A DNA stretch of 64,000 bases from Benincasa hispida. Its lineage: Eukaryota > Streptophyta > Magnoliopsida > Cucurbitales > Cucurbitaceae. The notes under the pieces are model-generated. The model was not told the origin of the DNA and made no database searches. It saw nothing but the letters and a program-made list of their open reading frames with translations. The position numbers and the translations under genes were made by a program. The DNA lies in NCBI RefSeq assembly GCF_009727055.1, contig NC_052359.1, forward strand, positions 21,357,474 to 21,421,473, in the 5' to 3' direction. Shown here piece by piece: positions 46,370 to 59,246 of this stretch (the stretch's first letter is position 1; every line of letters starts with the position of its first letter).

Positions 46370-47005
46370 CCTCAGAAGCGATAAGAATCTACTTGGACCC
46401 ATGGCTATTAAGGATGAATTGACAGAGTAGTTTGGAGGAAGAGCTTGCGAGAATGAGAAAGTTGAGGAACATAAGAAAGAAGAAGAGCTAGAGCCACCAT
46501 CTTCGAGGAGGCCTTCTAATTCTATCCCTTTTATTCCTAATTTGATTCCTTAAACTAAGAGATTTCAATAAGTGAAGTTAGATGTCCAATTTAATAAATT
46601 TTTTAAAATATTTAAAAATTAAAAAAAAAAAAAAACTTCAGATTAACATTTCTTTTTTAGAGATGCTGAAGTAGATGTCAAATTATGTGAAGTTCATGAA
46701 GGACGTCTTTTCTAAGAAGAAGAAGTTCAACAAATATGAAACTATTAGCTTGACTGAGAAGTGGTGTGCATTGAAAAAGTAAAATTGAAAGATTCTAGGA
46801 GTTTTACTATTCCCTACACCATTAGAACTATACTGTAAATAAAGCTTTATGTGATCTTGGTGCTTTCATTAATTTAATGTCTTTATTCGTCTATGAAACC
46901 CACCACAATATCCTTGTAGTTGGTAGACCGATCCTTAACTTATCCACAAGGTATAGTAGATGATGTATTCATTAAAATTGACAGATTTATTTTTCAATTT
47001 ACCCT
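46365..47005 (+). pseudogene. Athila-like gypsy gag-protease junction and protease remnant
   Basis: The frame continues from the gag remnant: VTLRSDKNLLGPMAI matches the AITLRSGK motif that follows gag in Athila/Tat elements. A Glu-rich stretch follows (EEHKKEEELEPPSS). After a poly(A)-like interruption at 46620-46635 comes the retropepsin region: KDSRSFTIPYTI and ALCDLGAFINLMSLFVYE (about 46840-46900), in which CDLGA takes the place of the usual D(S/T)G active site, as in this lineage. The sequence ends near KIDRFIF (46975-47000), before reverse transcriptase. Stops and shifts are present throughout. Confidence 0.75.
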
Positions 47006-47029
47006 CCATTATATTCCATTTAGAAAAAC

Positions 47030-47941
47030 CTTGTGTGAAACTTATAATTAGTGTATCAATTAAATCCATAAACTTTCATAAATGAATCAACTTAGATTCT
47101 TAGTCATAATTTTCTTTGAGAATGCCCATGCATTTACTCTATCATCAATTTTAATTGAGATTTGAATAAATCTACACGTGTTTGTTAATTAATGTATAGA
47201 TGATCTTCAAAGGTAATTATAATTGTTGATGTCAAAATCCAAACAAGGTAAAACACACTTGATCTTCACGTGACAACAACGGTAAATTTGTAATTTAGAG
47301 AGAAGAAGACCTACAGAATGAAGAAAAATGGCCCCTGATGCTAAAGTCAGAGATAGGGATACAATGGAAAAGAAGTCAGGAGTTCATATTCTAGAATAAG
47401 ATCTAAATCCTACATCACAAGTTACCTCATGTAGAATTATAATGATGTATTTATAAGGAAAATGAGATGAAGTTTACCTTTTCTTCTTAAGATTGGATGA
47501 GATAGAATTTTCCTTATCTCACATAAGTTAGGATTAGATCTAATTGGATCAATGATTAGTTGGCATCTCAACTTATTTGAACCGAAATCCACTTTATCTT
47601 GTATTTATTCTCCCTTATCTTTTCCTTATTTTTTGCTTATTTGTCTAGTGTAATTTCACCTACAACATTAATGAAGGATTTTAATTTATTAACTTATGAA
47701 AATTTAGATGTTTAATTGACTCAAATTATAAGCTTCATACTAATTGGTTGAACAAAATCTAAATCAGGGTGTAAATTGAAATTCTACAAAAATCCAAGGT
47801 TTAAATTGATAGAATTATTAGCTCATAGTTTTAATTGATACAGTTATCAAAGTTCAGGAATATAAATTGATATTTTTCCTTTTTAAAATTAGAAAATCTT
47901 TATTTTAATTTCCAAATCTAATTTAGCTCTTCTCCAATGTT
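47030..47941. repeat. Intergenic with degenerate ATTGATACA-type repeats
   Basis: Copies of GTTTAAATTGATAGAATTAT type occur at 47035-47060 and 47760-47880, in both orientations. They match the repeat family at 50508-50917. The centre (47220-47680) shows no coding signal. Confidence 0.45.
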
Positions 47942-47946
47942 GAAAT
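47942..47946. repeat. Target site duplication of solo LTR E, left copy (GAAAT)
   Basis: GAAAT is repeated at 49845-49849. Confidence 0.82.
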
Positions 47947-49844
47947 TGAAGGGAATGGAATATCCATAGCGGAAGCATGTGAATGCAATTGAGTCTCAAA
48001 ATTCATTTTACAGAACATAAAGTAACTCAGAAGACGGAAATTGATAAACAACATTCATTGAGCATGCTATTTACAAGTGTGATTTACAGAGCAGAAATGG
48101 AATCAAGAACATACTCTTGAAGAACCAAGTCTTCTCGCTTTCTCTCCCGATCACAGAAAGATCACGATCTTCTCCTCTCAAATTCCCATTCTCAACAACT
48201 TGAAAGTAGCAACAATTACTTCAATAAAGAACACCATCATAAGGAGTCATCATTATTCTCTAGGATGAGAATCGGAGCAGAGTTGTTGGCTCGCTAAGAA
48301 TAATTTTGGTAGAAGGAAAGGAGAGATTGTTTCCTTTTGTTTGAGATAATTATAGAGGGAAAAAACACAGGAGGTTGAAGATCAAGAGCATTCACACCCT
48401 CTGTAAAAATGCATTGAATAAGAGATTAAGGGAGAACGGTGATTATTAAAAATAACTCCCTCTACATTTTTAAAATTCAAAAATAATAATTTTGAATTTT
48501 AAATAATATATATATATAACCAACTTTATTATATATGTAAAAAACTATATGTTATATCACATATAACATATAACTTATAGTTTATATCATATCACATATA
48601 ATACAACCTATAGTTTATTAATCTCTCATATAACCTATGGTATTAATATGAATCATATTCCCATTAATTTTAACTTATAGTTTCTATATGAATCATATTC
48701 AAACAATTAATATTTGAGTCATATTCATATATTCAATTCTCTCAATAAAACTTTATATTATAATGTATCATATACATTATACTTCATAATAATGTATCAG
48801 CATACATTGTATTAATTATATCACATATAATTAATTCTCTTTAATTAATATGAAAAATTCAAATTAATTTAAAATTATTTGATTATCATTCATCCTAATT
48901 GAGCTAACAAAGGGACCTTATGGACTTACAAATTGAAGCTCCAATGATATTTGATTTAATTACTGTCGGTCACTCCACTAAAGATCGATAGTTACATTCT
49001 TCGCACAATAGATATATTTCTATGTCCATTGGATATAACCAATCAATAGTGCATTGACTCTTCACGAATTGGTCGTAAGTATAACTGGGCCAAAATTACC
49101 GTTTTGTCCCTGTAGTTTCATCTAACTCTTTAAGTACCACTAATCCCTTTAATAAACAATTAGTCATAATCCCATTATAACTAGACTTCTCTCTGGCCAG
49201 TAAAAGGGTGAGGCCCTCATTGTTCAAGACCCAGAATCAACCCTTAAGGGTGCAATTCATCTACTTGCTATAACAAAGAGAGTGAATCACCAAAATGGTA
49301 AGTTTATTGAGGCAGTGAATCTGGTCACTCTCACTCATACAAAACAAATGACCGCCTTCATAGACGGGAGTTTACAACTCACCTAGGATTAAGGTCAAGT
49401 CATCTATGGTCATCCTAGTAAAATGTAAGTCTCTTCTAGCAACAATGTCATAAAGAGAGACTAATCATTTCGCGGCCCGGTCTTACACAAACTCTTTGCA
49501 TAGGATACCCCTGCTCACATGTCTCCACATAAATGAACAGGATCAAATCATTTGTAATACTTTACAAAAATTGTAATAATTACAAAGTAGGCTATATCTA
49601 TAGTATCACCAGGGTAAGGTACCCAACCTTATCTACTTACTACAGACCGTTCAGGTTATTACTTAAACATGATCCACCTATATGTCTCCACATATATGTT
49701 TAAGTAACATAAAATAGCTTAGGATCTTAGTTTATTGGATTGAGTCAACACACATAAAATAACAATTATTTTATTGATAACAATTTGTTTATAGATATTT
49801 AATAACTACAAGAATATAAGAGATTTAGGACACCAATCCCAAAA
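47947..49844 (-). repeat. Solo LTR E (Copia type)
   Basis: On the minus strand it ends CCCTTCA at 47947. It begins TTTTGGGATTGGTGTCC at 49844, so the first TG has mutated to TT. It is 1898 bp with perfect GAAAT flanks. Its middle carries the same blocks as solo LTR D (GGTCATCCTAGT, CCACTAAAGATCGATAG, GGATATAACCAATCA). No internal region is attached. Confidence 0.82.
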
Positions 49845-49849
49845 GAAAT
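49845..49849. repeat. Target site duplication of solo LTR E, right copy (GAAAT)
   Basis: It is identical to 47942-47946. Confidence 0.82.
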
Positions 49850-50507
49850 ATTTATGGAAACCAAGATACTATTTTTTTATTGATTTAAATACCCTTATCA
49901 CCTTAAACTTTTACTCTATAAATTAACTATTTAGGGCTAGTTTGATAATATTCTCATTTCTCACTTCTTTCTTGTTTCTATTTTTTTAAGTATTAGAAAA
50001 AGAGACATGTTTGATATATACTATTTGTATTTCTTATTTCTTCGAGAAAAACAGAAATAGAAATGTGTATAATACCTATTTTTTTGTTCCTTGTTTTTTA
50101 AGTGAAATAAAATTTATCACGCACAATACAATAAAATATATAACATTGATTAAAACAAATATATAACATTTAAGAGAAATTTGAGTTGTAATGAATGTGT
50201 GTTGTAATGAATGTGTGTTGTAATGGGTGAGAATTACAAACCAACACCAAATCCAACAAACCAAACATGGATTGGTCAAATTCATTCCAACCCATTCCAT
50301 TCAGACCCTATGTTTTAGGATTCTAAACTTGTGTGCTGAACACCTCAAGATAAATGTCAAATTTGAAAACTCGATCACACCAAAATGTTAACAAATTCAA
50401 ACCTAGGGACTAAAAATGCATTTTCTTTCCCGTCTTTTTATTAGAAGAAAAATTATTATATGTATAAATAAGAGAGAGAAAACTATCGCATAATTAATAA
50501 AGAAAAT
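49850..50507. other. Intergenic, no gene recognised
   Basis: AT-rich sequence. A near-duplicate AATGAATGTGTGTTGT occurs twice at 50190-50222. Confidence 0.5.
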
Positions 50508-50917
50508 GACAAATATCAATTTATACTCGTGAATTTTGGAGTTGTATCAATTTAAACTCTAAACTAATAATTGTATCGATTTATACTCAAACTTTGGAGG
50601 TTGTATTAATTTAAACCCTGAACTTTTGTAAGTGTGTCAATTTAAATCCTGAATTTTTATAATTGTATCAATTTAAACCCTCCATTATGTTTTATTTGGA
50701 TACACTTATGAAATTTCAGGGTTTAAATTGATATATTTATGAAAGTTCGAGGTTTGAATTGATACACTTATGAAAGATCGGGGTTTTATTAATACAATTA
50801 TTAGTTTGAAGATTAAATTGATAAAATTCCCAAAATTCAAAGCTTAAATTGATATAACTATTAATTAGGATTTAAATTGTTATACCCAAATTTTATAATA
50901 TAGATTGATATTTACCC
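50508..50917. repeat. MITE-like foldback of about 410 bp made of short ATTTAAACCCTGAA units
   Basis: The left end reads GACAAATATCAATTTATA. The right end, reverse complemented, reads GGGTAAATATCAATCTATA, giving imperfect terminal inverted repeats. The interior is a series of units of about 35 bp around TGTATCAATTTAAACCCT in the left half and their complements in the right half. Related pieces lie at 32460, 47030-47880 and 54300. Confidence 0.55.
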
Positions 50918-52544
50918 TAAAAAAATTATGCATTTCATCGGCCCGTGAAATGATAAAGATGTAAAGTAATTAACATCAGGAATAAGGAATGAAAATGAAA
51001 TTGATGGAGATTGGAATAAATTTACCTATTATGGGATATAGAATTCTTAAATTGGTTGGGTGAATCTTACAAATTGATTTCATTAGTGTTTGTGATCAAA
51101 ATGGATTGAAAAATAAGTCTTATGAAAATGAAGAGTTATAAAACTTTTACTATTTCAAACCATTTTAAATTTAGTGGAGTATCATTAACTTTTTATAAAT
51201 AAATAGAAAGAGAAATTGTTCATTTTCTACCATTTTTTTCCTTTCTTTATCAATTCATAAGTAAAAAATGCTTAGAAAAAAAAAATATCTTTTTGATCCG
51301 TAAGTTTTCAAGAATAGATGTATTTGGTCTCTAATATTTCAAATTTGTCATTTTAATTTATTGATTTTTAAGAATAAGTTTAAAAGGTCCTCTACCGATA
51401 AAACCATTAAATTTAGTTGATTGAAAGTTGACATGACGATATGACTTGGAAAAAAATATATTTTCAATTTTTTTTCTTTTCTTCTCTCTCTTCTTTTCCT
51501 CCTCTCTCCCTCCTCTTTTTTTAGTTATTTTTCAAAAAAAAAAAAAGTTTCAAGTGTAATTAGAGATGTCCACGGGGTGAGGTCGGAAATGGCTTCCCCG
51601 CCCCGGTTCCCGTTTACCTATTTCATTTACCATCTCCGTAAAATTATCCAGGATCGAGGGAATGATTCTCTACTGGAAATTCACGGAGATTGGGTTCCCT
51701 AAGAAAATTGTTTCTATTTAAAAAATAATAATATTTTAAATAAAGATACATGAGACAATGATAAGTTACCAAAAATAAGAATGAACATAGGTTGCGTTGC
51801 TAGATGATACTCTTCGGAATATATTTCTAGTAAGAGTTTATCACTAATCGGAGTCTATTTCTTTACTATATTTACAATTTTTTTAAAGTATTGCTAAGTT
51901 CTAAAAGGACTATTAATTGCAATTATCCTAATAATAATAAAATTTAGATAATATGATCAGAAACTATTTCACCAAAAGAAAATGTGGACCATAACATCAA
52001 CCCAAAAAGATGAAGAAGGATGAAGAGAAATTTTAAAATTTATAAAAATGTTAAAAGGAAAAACTCATGTGGTGGTGCACTTTTGTAAATAAACACACTT
52101 TGTAACATAACCAATGGAACTTTTTCATATGACTTATATTCTTTGCACACATAATGAACAATGATTTCACTTGGAAAACAAACTCTTATAATTATTTCAT
52201 GTGTCTTTATGATTAGTAAATTTTAAAATTAAATTAAATTAAAATCTCAAATTATTTTTGCACAATAATGAAACTATTAATAATGGGTGTGAAAGCAATG
52301 AAGGAGATTCAATCATAAACTAAGTATTGTTATTAACAAATTATTTCAATATATCATTCCTCCAATAACTAAAAATAAAAGGATGTATATATAGACATTT
52401 AGGACCATGGTGAACAATTTTTTATTTAAGAGAAAATGATATAATGAACATTTTTCATAGTGAAAAAAGTATGTTTATTATTTGAATTCCTTTTCAAAAA
52501 TATAATTGGTTTTTTATGAAAAATAAAAATAAAAAATGACAAAT
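50918..52544. other. Intergenic, no gene recognised
   Basis: AT-rich sequence with a pyrimidine-rich tract at 51468-51520. A GC-richer phrase at 51570-51620 (CGGGGTGAGG, CCCCGCCCCGG) has no recognised role. Confidence 0.5.
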
Positions 52545-52876
52545 GACAAATTGCAAAAGTCACCCTAAACTATGGTAGTAATTGCAATTATACCCTCAAA
52601 CTTTCATTTGTAAAATTTGAGTCCTCAAACTTATACAAGTATTGAAATGAGACCCCTTTAAACTTACATAATTGTAGAAGTCGTAATGATCATATAAGTT
52701 TGAGGGCTCTTTTTATTATCTAGTGGTCCAATTTTTATAATTATTGTAAATTTAAAGGTTCAATTTTAATATTTGTATAAGTTTGAAAGCTCAATTTTTA
52801 TTTTTTTTATAATGAAAAGTTTGAGGGTATGATTCATAAGTACCGCTATTCTGGGAGTGTAGTTTTTGCAATTTGT
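52545..52876. mobile_element. MITE, 332 bp, with long terminal inverted repeats
   Basis: The left end GACAAATTGCAAAA is the exact inverse of the right end TTTTGCAATTTGTC. Inverted similarity extends inward (ATACCCTCAAACTTTCATT against its complement near 52815-52835). The size and absence of coding sequence fit a non-autonomous DNA transposon. A clear target duplication was not found, and the left flank repeats GACAAAT. Confidence 0.65.
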
Positions 52877-53267
52877 CTAAAGAAGAAGGCCTCAAATTAA
52901 TTATAAATAAAAGAAAAATGTTGCATTACAAAACTTCGAATATTTGTGTTTTATGTTTAAATTATTTTTAGGTTTAGATTTCTTTTGTCAAACGATCTTT
53001 TTACTTTCGAAAACATTCATTTTTGTTTATTTTGATTCTTGCCTTTTTATTCATATTCTTTTAGAAAGTGATCATTTTGCTCAACTTTCCATTCATAATT
53101 TCAACCTACACACTATATTTAATTTCTTAAATTAGGTCAATAGCATCGTATTAAAAAAATTTTGCAAAATGTGAGTTATAATTTCGTAAAAGACCAAAGC
53201 CTACTTTTTTTTAGTATGAAGACTATTTTTAAAATACATGAGTCAAAAGGACCGAAACAAACTTAGG

Positions 53268-54187
53268 GCTTGTTTGGTGGAAGGCTTTATATATGGGAAT
53301 TGACCCAAACATACAAAATTCATGTTTGTTTAGCAGGTTTCAACACTCTACTTGGGAATAAGCTATACTTAGGCATCCTCATTTCCCACCGCCGGTGTTG
53401 TTTATTCTATTAAAATATTTACCTAACTCATTTTTATAATAAAAATTTATTAAATGAATGTAATTACTTTTTTACATAAAGAATTAATTAATTAGCTAAC
53501 AATGTCTTAAATATATTTAATTAATAAATTAGGATTAATTAAATCTTAATTAGTACAAAAAATTATTTTCAATAATAATAATTTATTATTTTTTTATAAT
53601 CAAGCAATTATTTATTGAGATTAATTTTAATTTGATTTTTTATTATAAACATATAAAAAATTTAGTATTTTTTTTGTTAACATATCCTATTTTTATCTCA
53701 TTTTTTACTTTTTATATAATATATTGTTTATTAAAATATATTTTCTTATATTATTTAATTAAAACTAAAATAACTAAGGTTGAACTTAATTAATTATAAA
53801 AATGATTAAATATTAGATTATAGTAAATATGAGTTCATTTATTATATTAATTGGTTAATTTTAATTAATTAAGAATCAATAACAATTTTAATTATAAATT
53901 ACTTAATTTTTAAATATTTATAACTAAAATTATTATTGCTTCTTAATTAATTAACTTTTATCAATATATTGAATGATATTTATTTTTTATTTAATTAATT
54001 TATTACAATTATATAAGATTGTCATACTTAATTTCATAAATTAAATATAAACAAAAAATTTATTCATAAAATTCTAATAGCATTTCGTGTATACAACCAA
54101 ATACAGTCATCTTTGATTTCAAGACATTCTATTTCCATATATCCTTTATTCTCAGGCATCTACAAAATCTTAAACCAAACGGCTCCT
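53268..54187. mobile_element. Possible non-autonomous TIR transposon, about 920 bp
   Basis: The left end GGGCTTGTTTGGTGG and the inverse of the right end (GGAGCCGTTTGGTTT) are similar. They resemble the GGGCYGTTTGG termini of common plant MITEs. The interior is extremely AT-rich with no frame. The left flank is TTA and the right flank TAT, so the target duplication is not clean. Confidence 0.4.
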
Positions 54188-54299
54188 ATGTGGTTGCGCT
54201 TGAATTTATTGTGTTGAGTTGGATTTCCTTTATTTCTCCTAATACAAATACACCAGTTTGGACGTGAAGATTTAAACCTCTAGTTAAATAATATAGAGA

Positions 54300-54713
54300 A
54301 ATTTTCAATTTAGCTCTTAAATTTTGTGGATTGCATCAATTTAAATCATAATAATTGTATCAATTTAAACTCTAAACTTTCGTCCATGAATTCAATTCTT
54401 ATACATGTATAAACTTGTTTAAATGTCATAATTGAAAATCTAAATTGATTCGCTTATAAAATTTAGAGGCTTATTTTTAGTACAACAGTTGTGGGGATAG
54501 GAAATTGAATTTCTTCCCCATATTATTGAGCTAAATTCACTTTGACTTAAAGTTTAGAGGTTTGATTGGTAAAATTATAAGTCTCACTCAATATTTATCC
54601 AAATAAAACGTAATAGAATGTATAAATTGATTCATTTATAAAAGTTCAAAATTAAAATTTATTTAATTATTAGTTCAGGGTTTAAATTAATATATAAATT
54701 GATATTTTTTTTT
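54300..54713. repeat. Degenerate copy of the ATTTAAACCCTGAA foldback repeat
   Basis: The same units as at 50508-50917 (GCATCAATTTAAATC, CAATTTAAACTCTAAACTTT) occur in the left half, with complements in the right half ending ATAAATTGATATTTTT. Confidence 0.5.
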
Positions 54714-55225
54714 CCAGAAATATATACCATAACTAGAGCATAGTTAATCTACAACCACACCAAAGGGATTTTGATTTGTTTTTTTAATTTGATTTTGTGC
54801 AGGGTGCATTATTGCTTAATTAAGAACAATATAACCAAGTTCAGATTCTATTTCCTCTCTTTTTCCTTTAAGTATGGTATTAAATTTAACATGTCGATAT
54901 TTCTATTAATATTTTTACATTATATCTTGGATGATCAATATTTTAATATAACAGAGACTAATACATTTAAATATCATATGAGTTATGCTTTCTTGAATAG
55001 TTAATTAATTTATTTAAAAATCATAAAAATGTTTATTTGTGAAAATTTTTAGTTTTAATAATTTTTTCAAAAATATTTTATGAATAATTTGATAGACATT
55101 TCCAACCGTTTGACATTGATATCAATATTTTAAACTTGCTTGTTAGGAGATGAAAAAGGGTTCTTTAACAGCACATTCCTTTCTTCCCTTTGATTACTTT
55201 CTTTTTACTTGAATCAAACTTGCCA

Positions 55226-55414
55226 ATGGCTACCACATTCAAGAAAAAAATGAAAACCCCACAATCATTTTCACTCAGAATTCCAACGAAACCTTCCTGT
55301 TCTTCAGCCATGGCCATCATTTCCCACTCTCACACTTCACCACAGAGAAAACAGAGACACACATGTGGAGTGTCACCAGTGAGAGAGCTAAAGGAAATGG
55401 GAAAAAGAAATTGA
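55226..55414 (+). CDS. Possible small protein or first exon, unknown function (62 residues)
   Basis: The frame starts MATTFKKKMKTPQSF and runs to a TGA at 55412-55414. It is preceded by a pyrimidine-rich leader with no other ATG nearby. The product would be basic and Ser/Thr/Lys-rich (HTSPQRKQRHTCG), with no membrane segment or recognised domain. The composition is more coding-like than the surroundings, and the frame lies at the border where transposon sequence gives way to genic sequence. It may instead be chance, a non-coding transcript, or part of an upstream exon of the gene at 59247. I do not recognise a family. Confidence 0.3.
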   Translation: MATTFKKKMKTPQSFSLRIPTKPSCSSAMAIISHSHTSPQRKQRHTCGVSPVRELKEMGKRN

Positions 55415-58400
55415 AGCCAACAACCTGATGAACAGGTGAAGAAATTGCAATTTTATTGATCTAACTTTCAACTTTTGGCAACGGCGGAATAGTAATTGTT
55501 TTTTGTTTTTGTTTATTTCAAATTTTCTTTTTGTTCGATTTCGAACATCGAGGAATTCTTTTGCTTGATTGTTGGGAAAGTAAAAGGATGCTTGAGGGTG
55601 GGGACTTTGATAGGAAAGAAAAAGGGAAAAAAAGGGGAAAATATATGCTTCAATCTATTTTCAACCTCTTCTTTTATTGTGTTTTCTTTTCATGGGGCCC
55701 TTCACTTTTTCAAAAAAAATGTCTTACATGGAATTGGGAACTTGGTTTTTCTCTTTCCTTCTTTGTACCCTTTTGATGAAATGAAATGCATCTTCTGTTT
55801 GGTGAGAGAGTAATGAACCACATCTCAAACTTCATCAAATCTTGTTGTGATGAACCATTTGTCTTCATGTGTTTTTCTTTTATATCCATCAGCTTACATG
55901 CACTTCGACTAATCTCACGAGACAATCCGTCTGACTCTACAACATTTAGATGTCAAGTAAACTTATAGGATATTAAATTTTAAGTAGATGGCCACCATGA
56001 ATTGAACCTATGATTTATATTAACCCTTTATCAAAATGAGTTTTTGGTTTCCTTTCTTTGTTTGTTTTGGCTTTTGAAGAGTGGGAGATTGCTACCCGAA
56101 GATTTTTCAAATTTTGGGCAAATTTTGTTCTATTTGTGTGACTTTTTGTGGCATGGTGTTAGGCACTTTATGTGTTTGAGCTTCAATCAACAAACAGATG
56201 ATTCTCTTAACCATTGGGGTCATTCTTTTAGCTGAAACTGATGTATGTTGTTTTAAAATTTGCCAGTTGGTCCTAAACTAATAGGCTTTCACTGTCATTA
56301 TCAGACATGGTGATTGTTCTGTTGACAAAAAGATCTTCAATCAATGCATTTTAGGCTGAAGAACCGCATATGTGTTGTAATTATTGCAGTTTTCTTTTCC
56401 ATAACACATTGATTTCTCTGGTAAAGAGAGAAGTCTTTGCTTAATAGTTCTGATTCCTTCATATTATGGATTAAATATCACAATATATGTATAAAAAGAT
56501 TAACATGAAAATATAATAAAATAAAACTCAATGGTGCCAGGTAAAGACTTGGGGAGTAATGAAGGAAGGAGGGGCAAAATGCCCCCCCTGAATCCAACTT
56601 AGGTTAAGAAAATTTTATAAAAGAATTAAGATTTTGAAGTTCTCTCTACCTTTTGTCCCCTAAATTTTCGACATCAAAAGAGTAAATATGGGAAAAGGTA
56701 AATTGTAAAAATTTGCCCCTCTTTCAGAGATTTATTAACTCTATACCCCTGTGTTTGGTTACATTCTCTAAAGATCCTGTGTTCAAGCCAACTTAAAACT
56801 TAATGACTTAAAATTAACAAATATAAATTTAAAAACATTGATCGTAGTCTTCAACTTTGCTTTGGCTGAGATGTTTGGAGATACCCTCCGATGTCTTGAG
56901 GACTCAAAAACTTACTAACACGAAATTCTTATTATCATAAACTTAATAACTTGAAACCCTTGTCTTCTAAAGCTAGTTTGGGGTAGGCAAATCCTTTCTA
57001 AAGATTAGTGGGAGGTGGGCATATGCAAAATATGAGTGGAGCCCACAATACCCAGTTATTAATAAATAAAAACTGATGGTATGGTTTAATTACTTTAACA
57101 TATTAAACTTGCAGGTGGTACAGCAAATGGCTTTAGTGTTTCTGACAAAAGTTATGGGTTCCTCTCAATAGTTATGTGAAGAGGAGAGATATATGAGGAA
57201 TAATTGTGGCCTACATCACATTCTTTCCTACCTTTGCTCTTTTTTGCCACCAAACCATTTTCTTTCTTCTCTTGAATCATATGGATGTGCTTGTGCTTGG
57301 TACAGCATAGCTGTAAGGTGAGCTGAGCAAAACATTATTCTCTTCTGTTTCTCTTTATTATGTCGTTTTATCTTTATATCTTTCTTTGGAGGAATAATTT
57401 GCTACCTATTCTTGTTTTTTCTTTTCTTTTCTTTCATTCTTTTTTATAGAAAATGGTTATACAAACAAGACATGCCTTCACTTTGGGCCAAACTTTTGTT
57501 TTGCTTAAATTAACATCAATATCATGACTCCTTTTTGTATTCTTTTTCCTTTCATCTGATTTCATGGTGTTTTTATATGAATTTGTATGAGATATTGCTA
57601 CCCTCTCCATGATGGCATCTGAAGGGACTTATTCAATATGAACTGGGTAAATGTATTGAGAAATTTCAAAATGTATTTTTGAGCTAAAAGATCTTGAGAA
57701 ACTATTCAACATGGCTGTCATTTTATAACCATTGAATGATATCTAAAGACTCGTCCAGTGGTTGTCCTGCAGCAGACTATTGAAACGATTTGTATAGAGA
57801 AATTATTTTAATGTTACTCTCATTTCATTGACAAGAAATTTTTTAACAGTCATAGCATAGGTAGTTTTAATAATGTCTCCATAAAAACCATTATCACAGA
57901 ATGATTAATTATATCAAAGCACAACTCTATCAATAAATATGGATGAACAATCATATTATTAAAGTAAAAGTAATGGTTCTGAGTATGGGGTTAGTGCATA
58001 CAATTATTTGATTCAAATCTTATTTTTGAAATTGAGGAGATGATCTGAATAGGCAGGCTGTGAAACCTTCTCCAACTTCCTAAACACCTTTAGTTACCTC
58101 ATCCATGGTGACCGGGTTTAGTTTAGACTAAAATCTAAATGAAATTTGTTTCATCTAAATGAAATTTGTTTCATCTTAATGGAATTTGTTTCTTTTAAAA
58201 TGTGGAAACTTTTTGCAATTACCAATAAGTCCCTATTTTGGCTTCCCAGACAGGAAGGGCCATTCTTTTGCTTTCTTAAAGTTTGTTGCTTCAGACAAAG
58301 TATAGTATTCACTAAGCTAGGCATCACAATTGAATGGAAAAAGGTGTATTAATCAAATTATAATTAACCCTTTTCCCATTTATTTTATTTTTCGATAGTG

Positions 58401-58595
58401 GAAAGTGCGAGTTGAGGTGAGTTGGCTGCTTTCTTTATTAAATAATGTTTTGAGAAAAATAGATGTCTTGTTTTTTCATGACAGGTTAGCTATGGGATTG
58501 GAAGTATTGGATGCAAACTATCCTTCAAAACTAAATCAAAACTTTAGAAACTCTTACGAAACTGATTAGTTTATAACAGATTATTTTCGTCATTT
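55415..58595. other. Intergenic or upstream region of the 59247 gene
   Basis: There are no confident coding frames; the open frames at 55496-55813 are Phe-rich and overlap in several phases. Bases 57190-57330 form a CT-rich stretch ending AGCTGTAAGGTGAGC, which could be a non-coding first exon with a donor site. Confidence 0.4.
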
Positions 58596-58673
58596 TTGAT
58601 ATCGCGTCATCAGAATATAACTAACTGCCATCACAGAGGATCTTGGACATCTTCATCCTCTTCCATTGGCTTG

Positions 58674-58821
58674 TGTAAGTTCTTGCTTTTTGTTTATTAT
58701 TCTCTTCTCATTCTTATTTTAACACTTCCACACAAACATCCCCAAACGAGGGGAGGCCCCGATATCTTAATCATTGAAGCATGTACATTTAGGAAGAACA
58801 AAAAACATTGGAAGTTCCTAT
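58674..58821 (+). other. Possible 5' UTR intron of the 59247 gene
   Basis: GGCTTGTGTAAGTTC gives a good plant donor, and the T-rich CTATTTCTGCAG near 58810-58821 gives an acceptor. A GT dinucleotide repeat (58890-58913) follows. No transcript evidence is available in the sequence. Confidence 0.25.
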
Positions 58822-58889
58822 TTCTGCAGTTGGCTGAAGATCTAAAAAAAATAAGACGAGGAACCCCCTTCCCCCACCTGACTCCATAT

Positions 58890-58913
58890 TGTGTGTGTGT
58901 GTGTGTATGTGTG
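58890..58913. repeat. (GT)n microsatellite
   Basis: Eight GT units are followed by an imperfect continuation. It lies in the probable 5' UTR or upstream region of the 59247 gene. Confidence 0.85.
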
Positions 58914-59246
58914 GTGATGATGGCCTTTTAGTTTTTTTCTATGTCTTCATGGAAGTTCTAAACTTTTCTAATTTGCCCCGTCCTGCTTTATTACAATTGG
59001 CTTTATAAGATTTTTGCGCTCCTTATGAAAAATTTTGTGGCTCTACCTTGGAGATGGGATTCAAATAAGGATGCTGAGAAAATCAGTTTGTTTTCAGGGC
59101 TAAGGGGTCATCAGCATTACATTCTTATGTAGAAACCATTTTCATCAGCATCATTTTTGCTCCAAGCATTCAGTTGAAAAAGATTCCAAGCACTACCTCA
59201 AAGTTAAAGGCAGAAACTACAGAGCTTGCAAAATATTAGAAGAGGT

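Noticed and set aside
49932..50311. Possible MITE from TAGGGCTAGTTTG to CAGACCCTA
   Set aside because: Terminal similarity is only about six bases and no target duplication is visible.
55496..55813. 105-codon Phe-rich frame overlapping others in different phases
   Set aside because: T-rich sequence yields Phe/Leu/Ser frames by chance, and the minus strand is also open.
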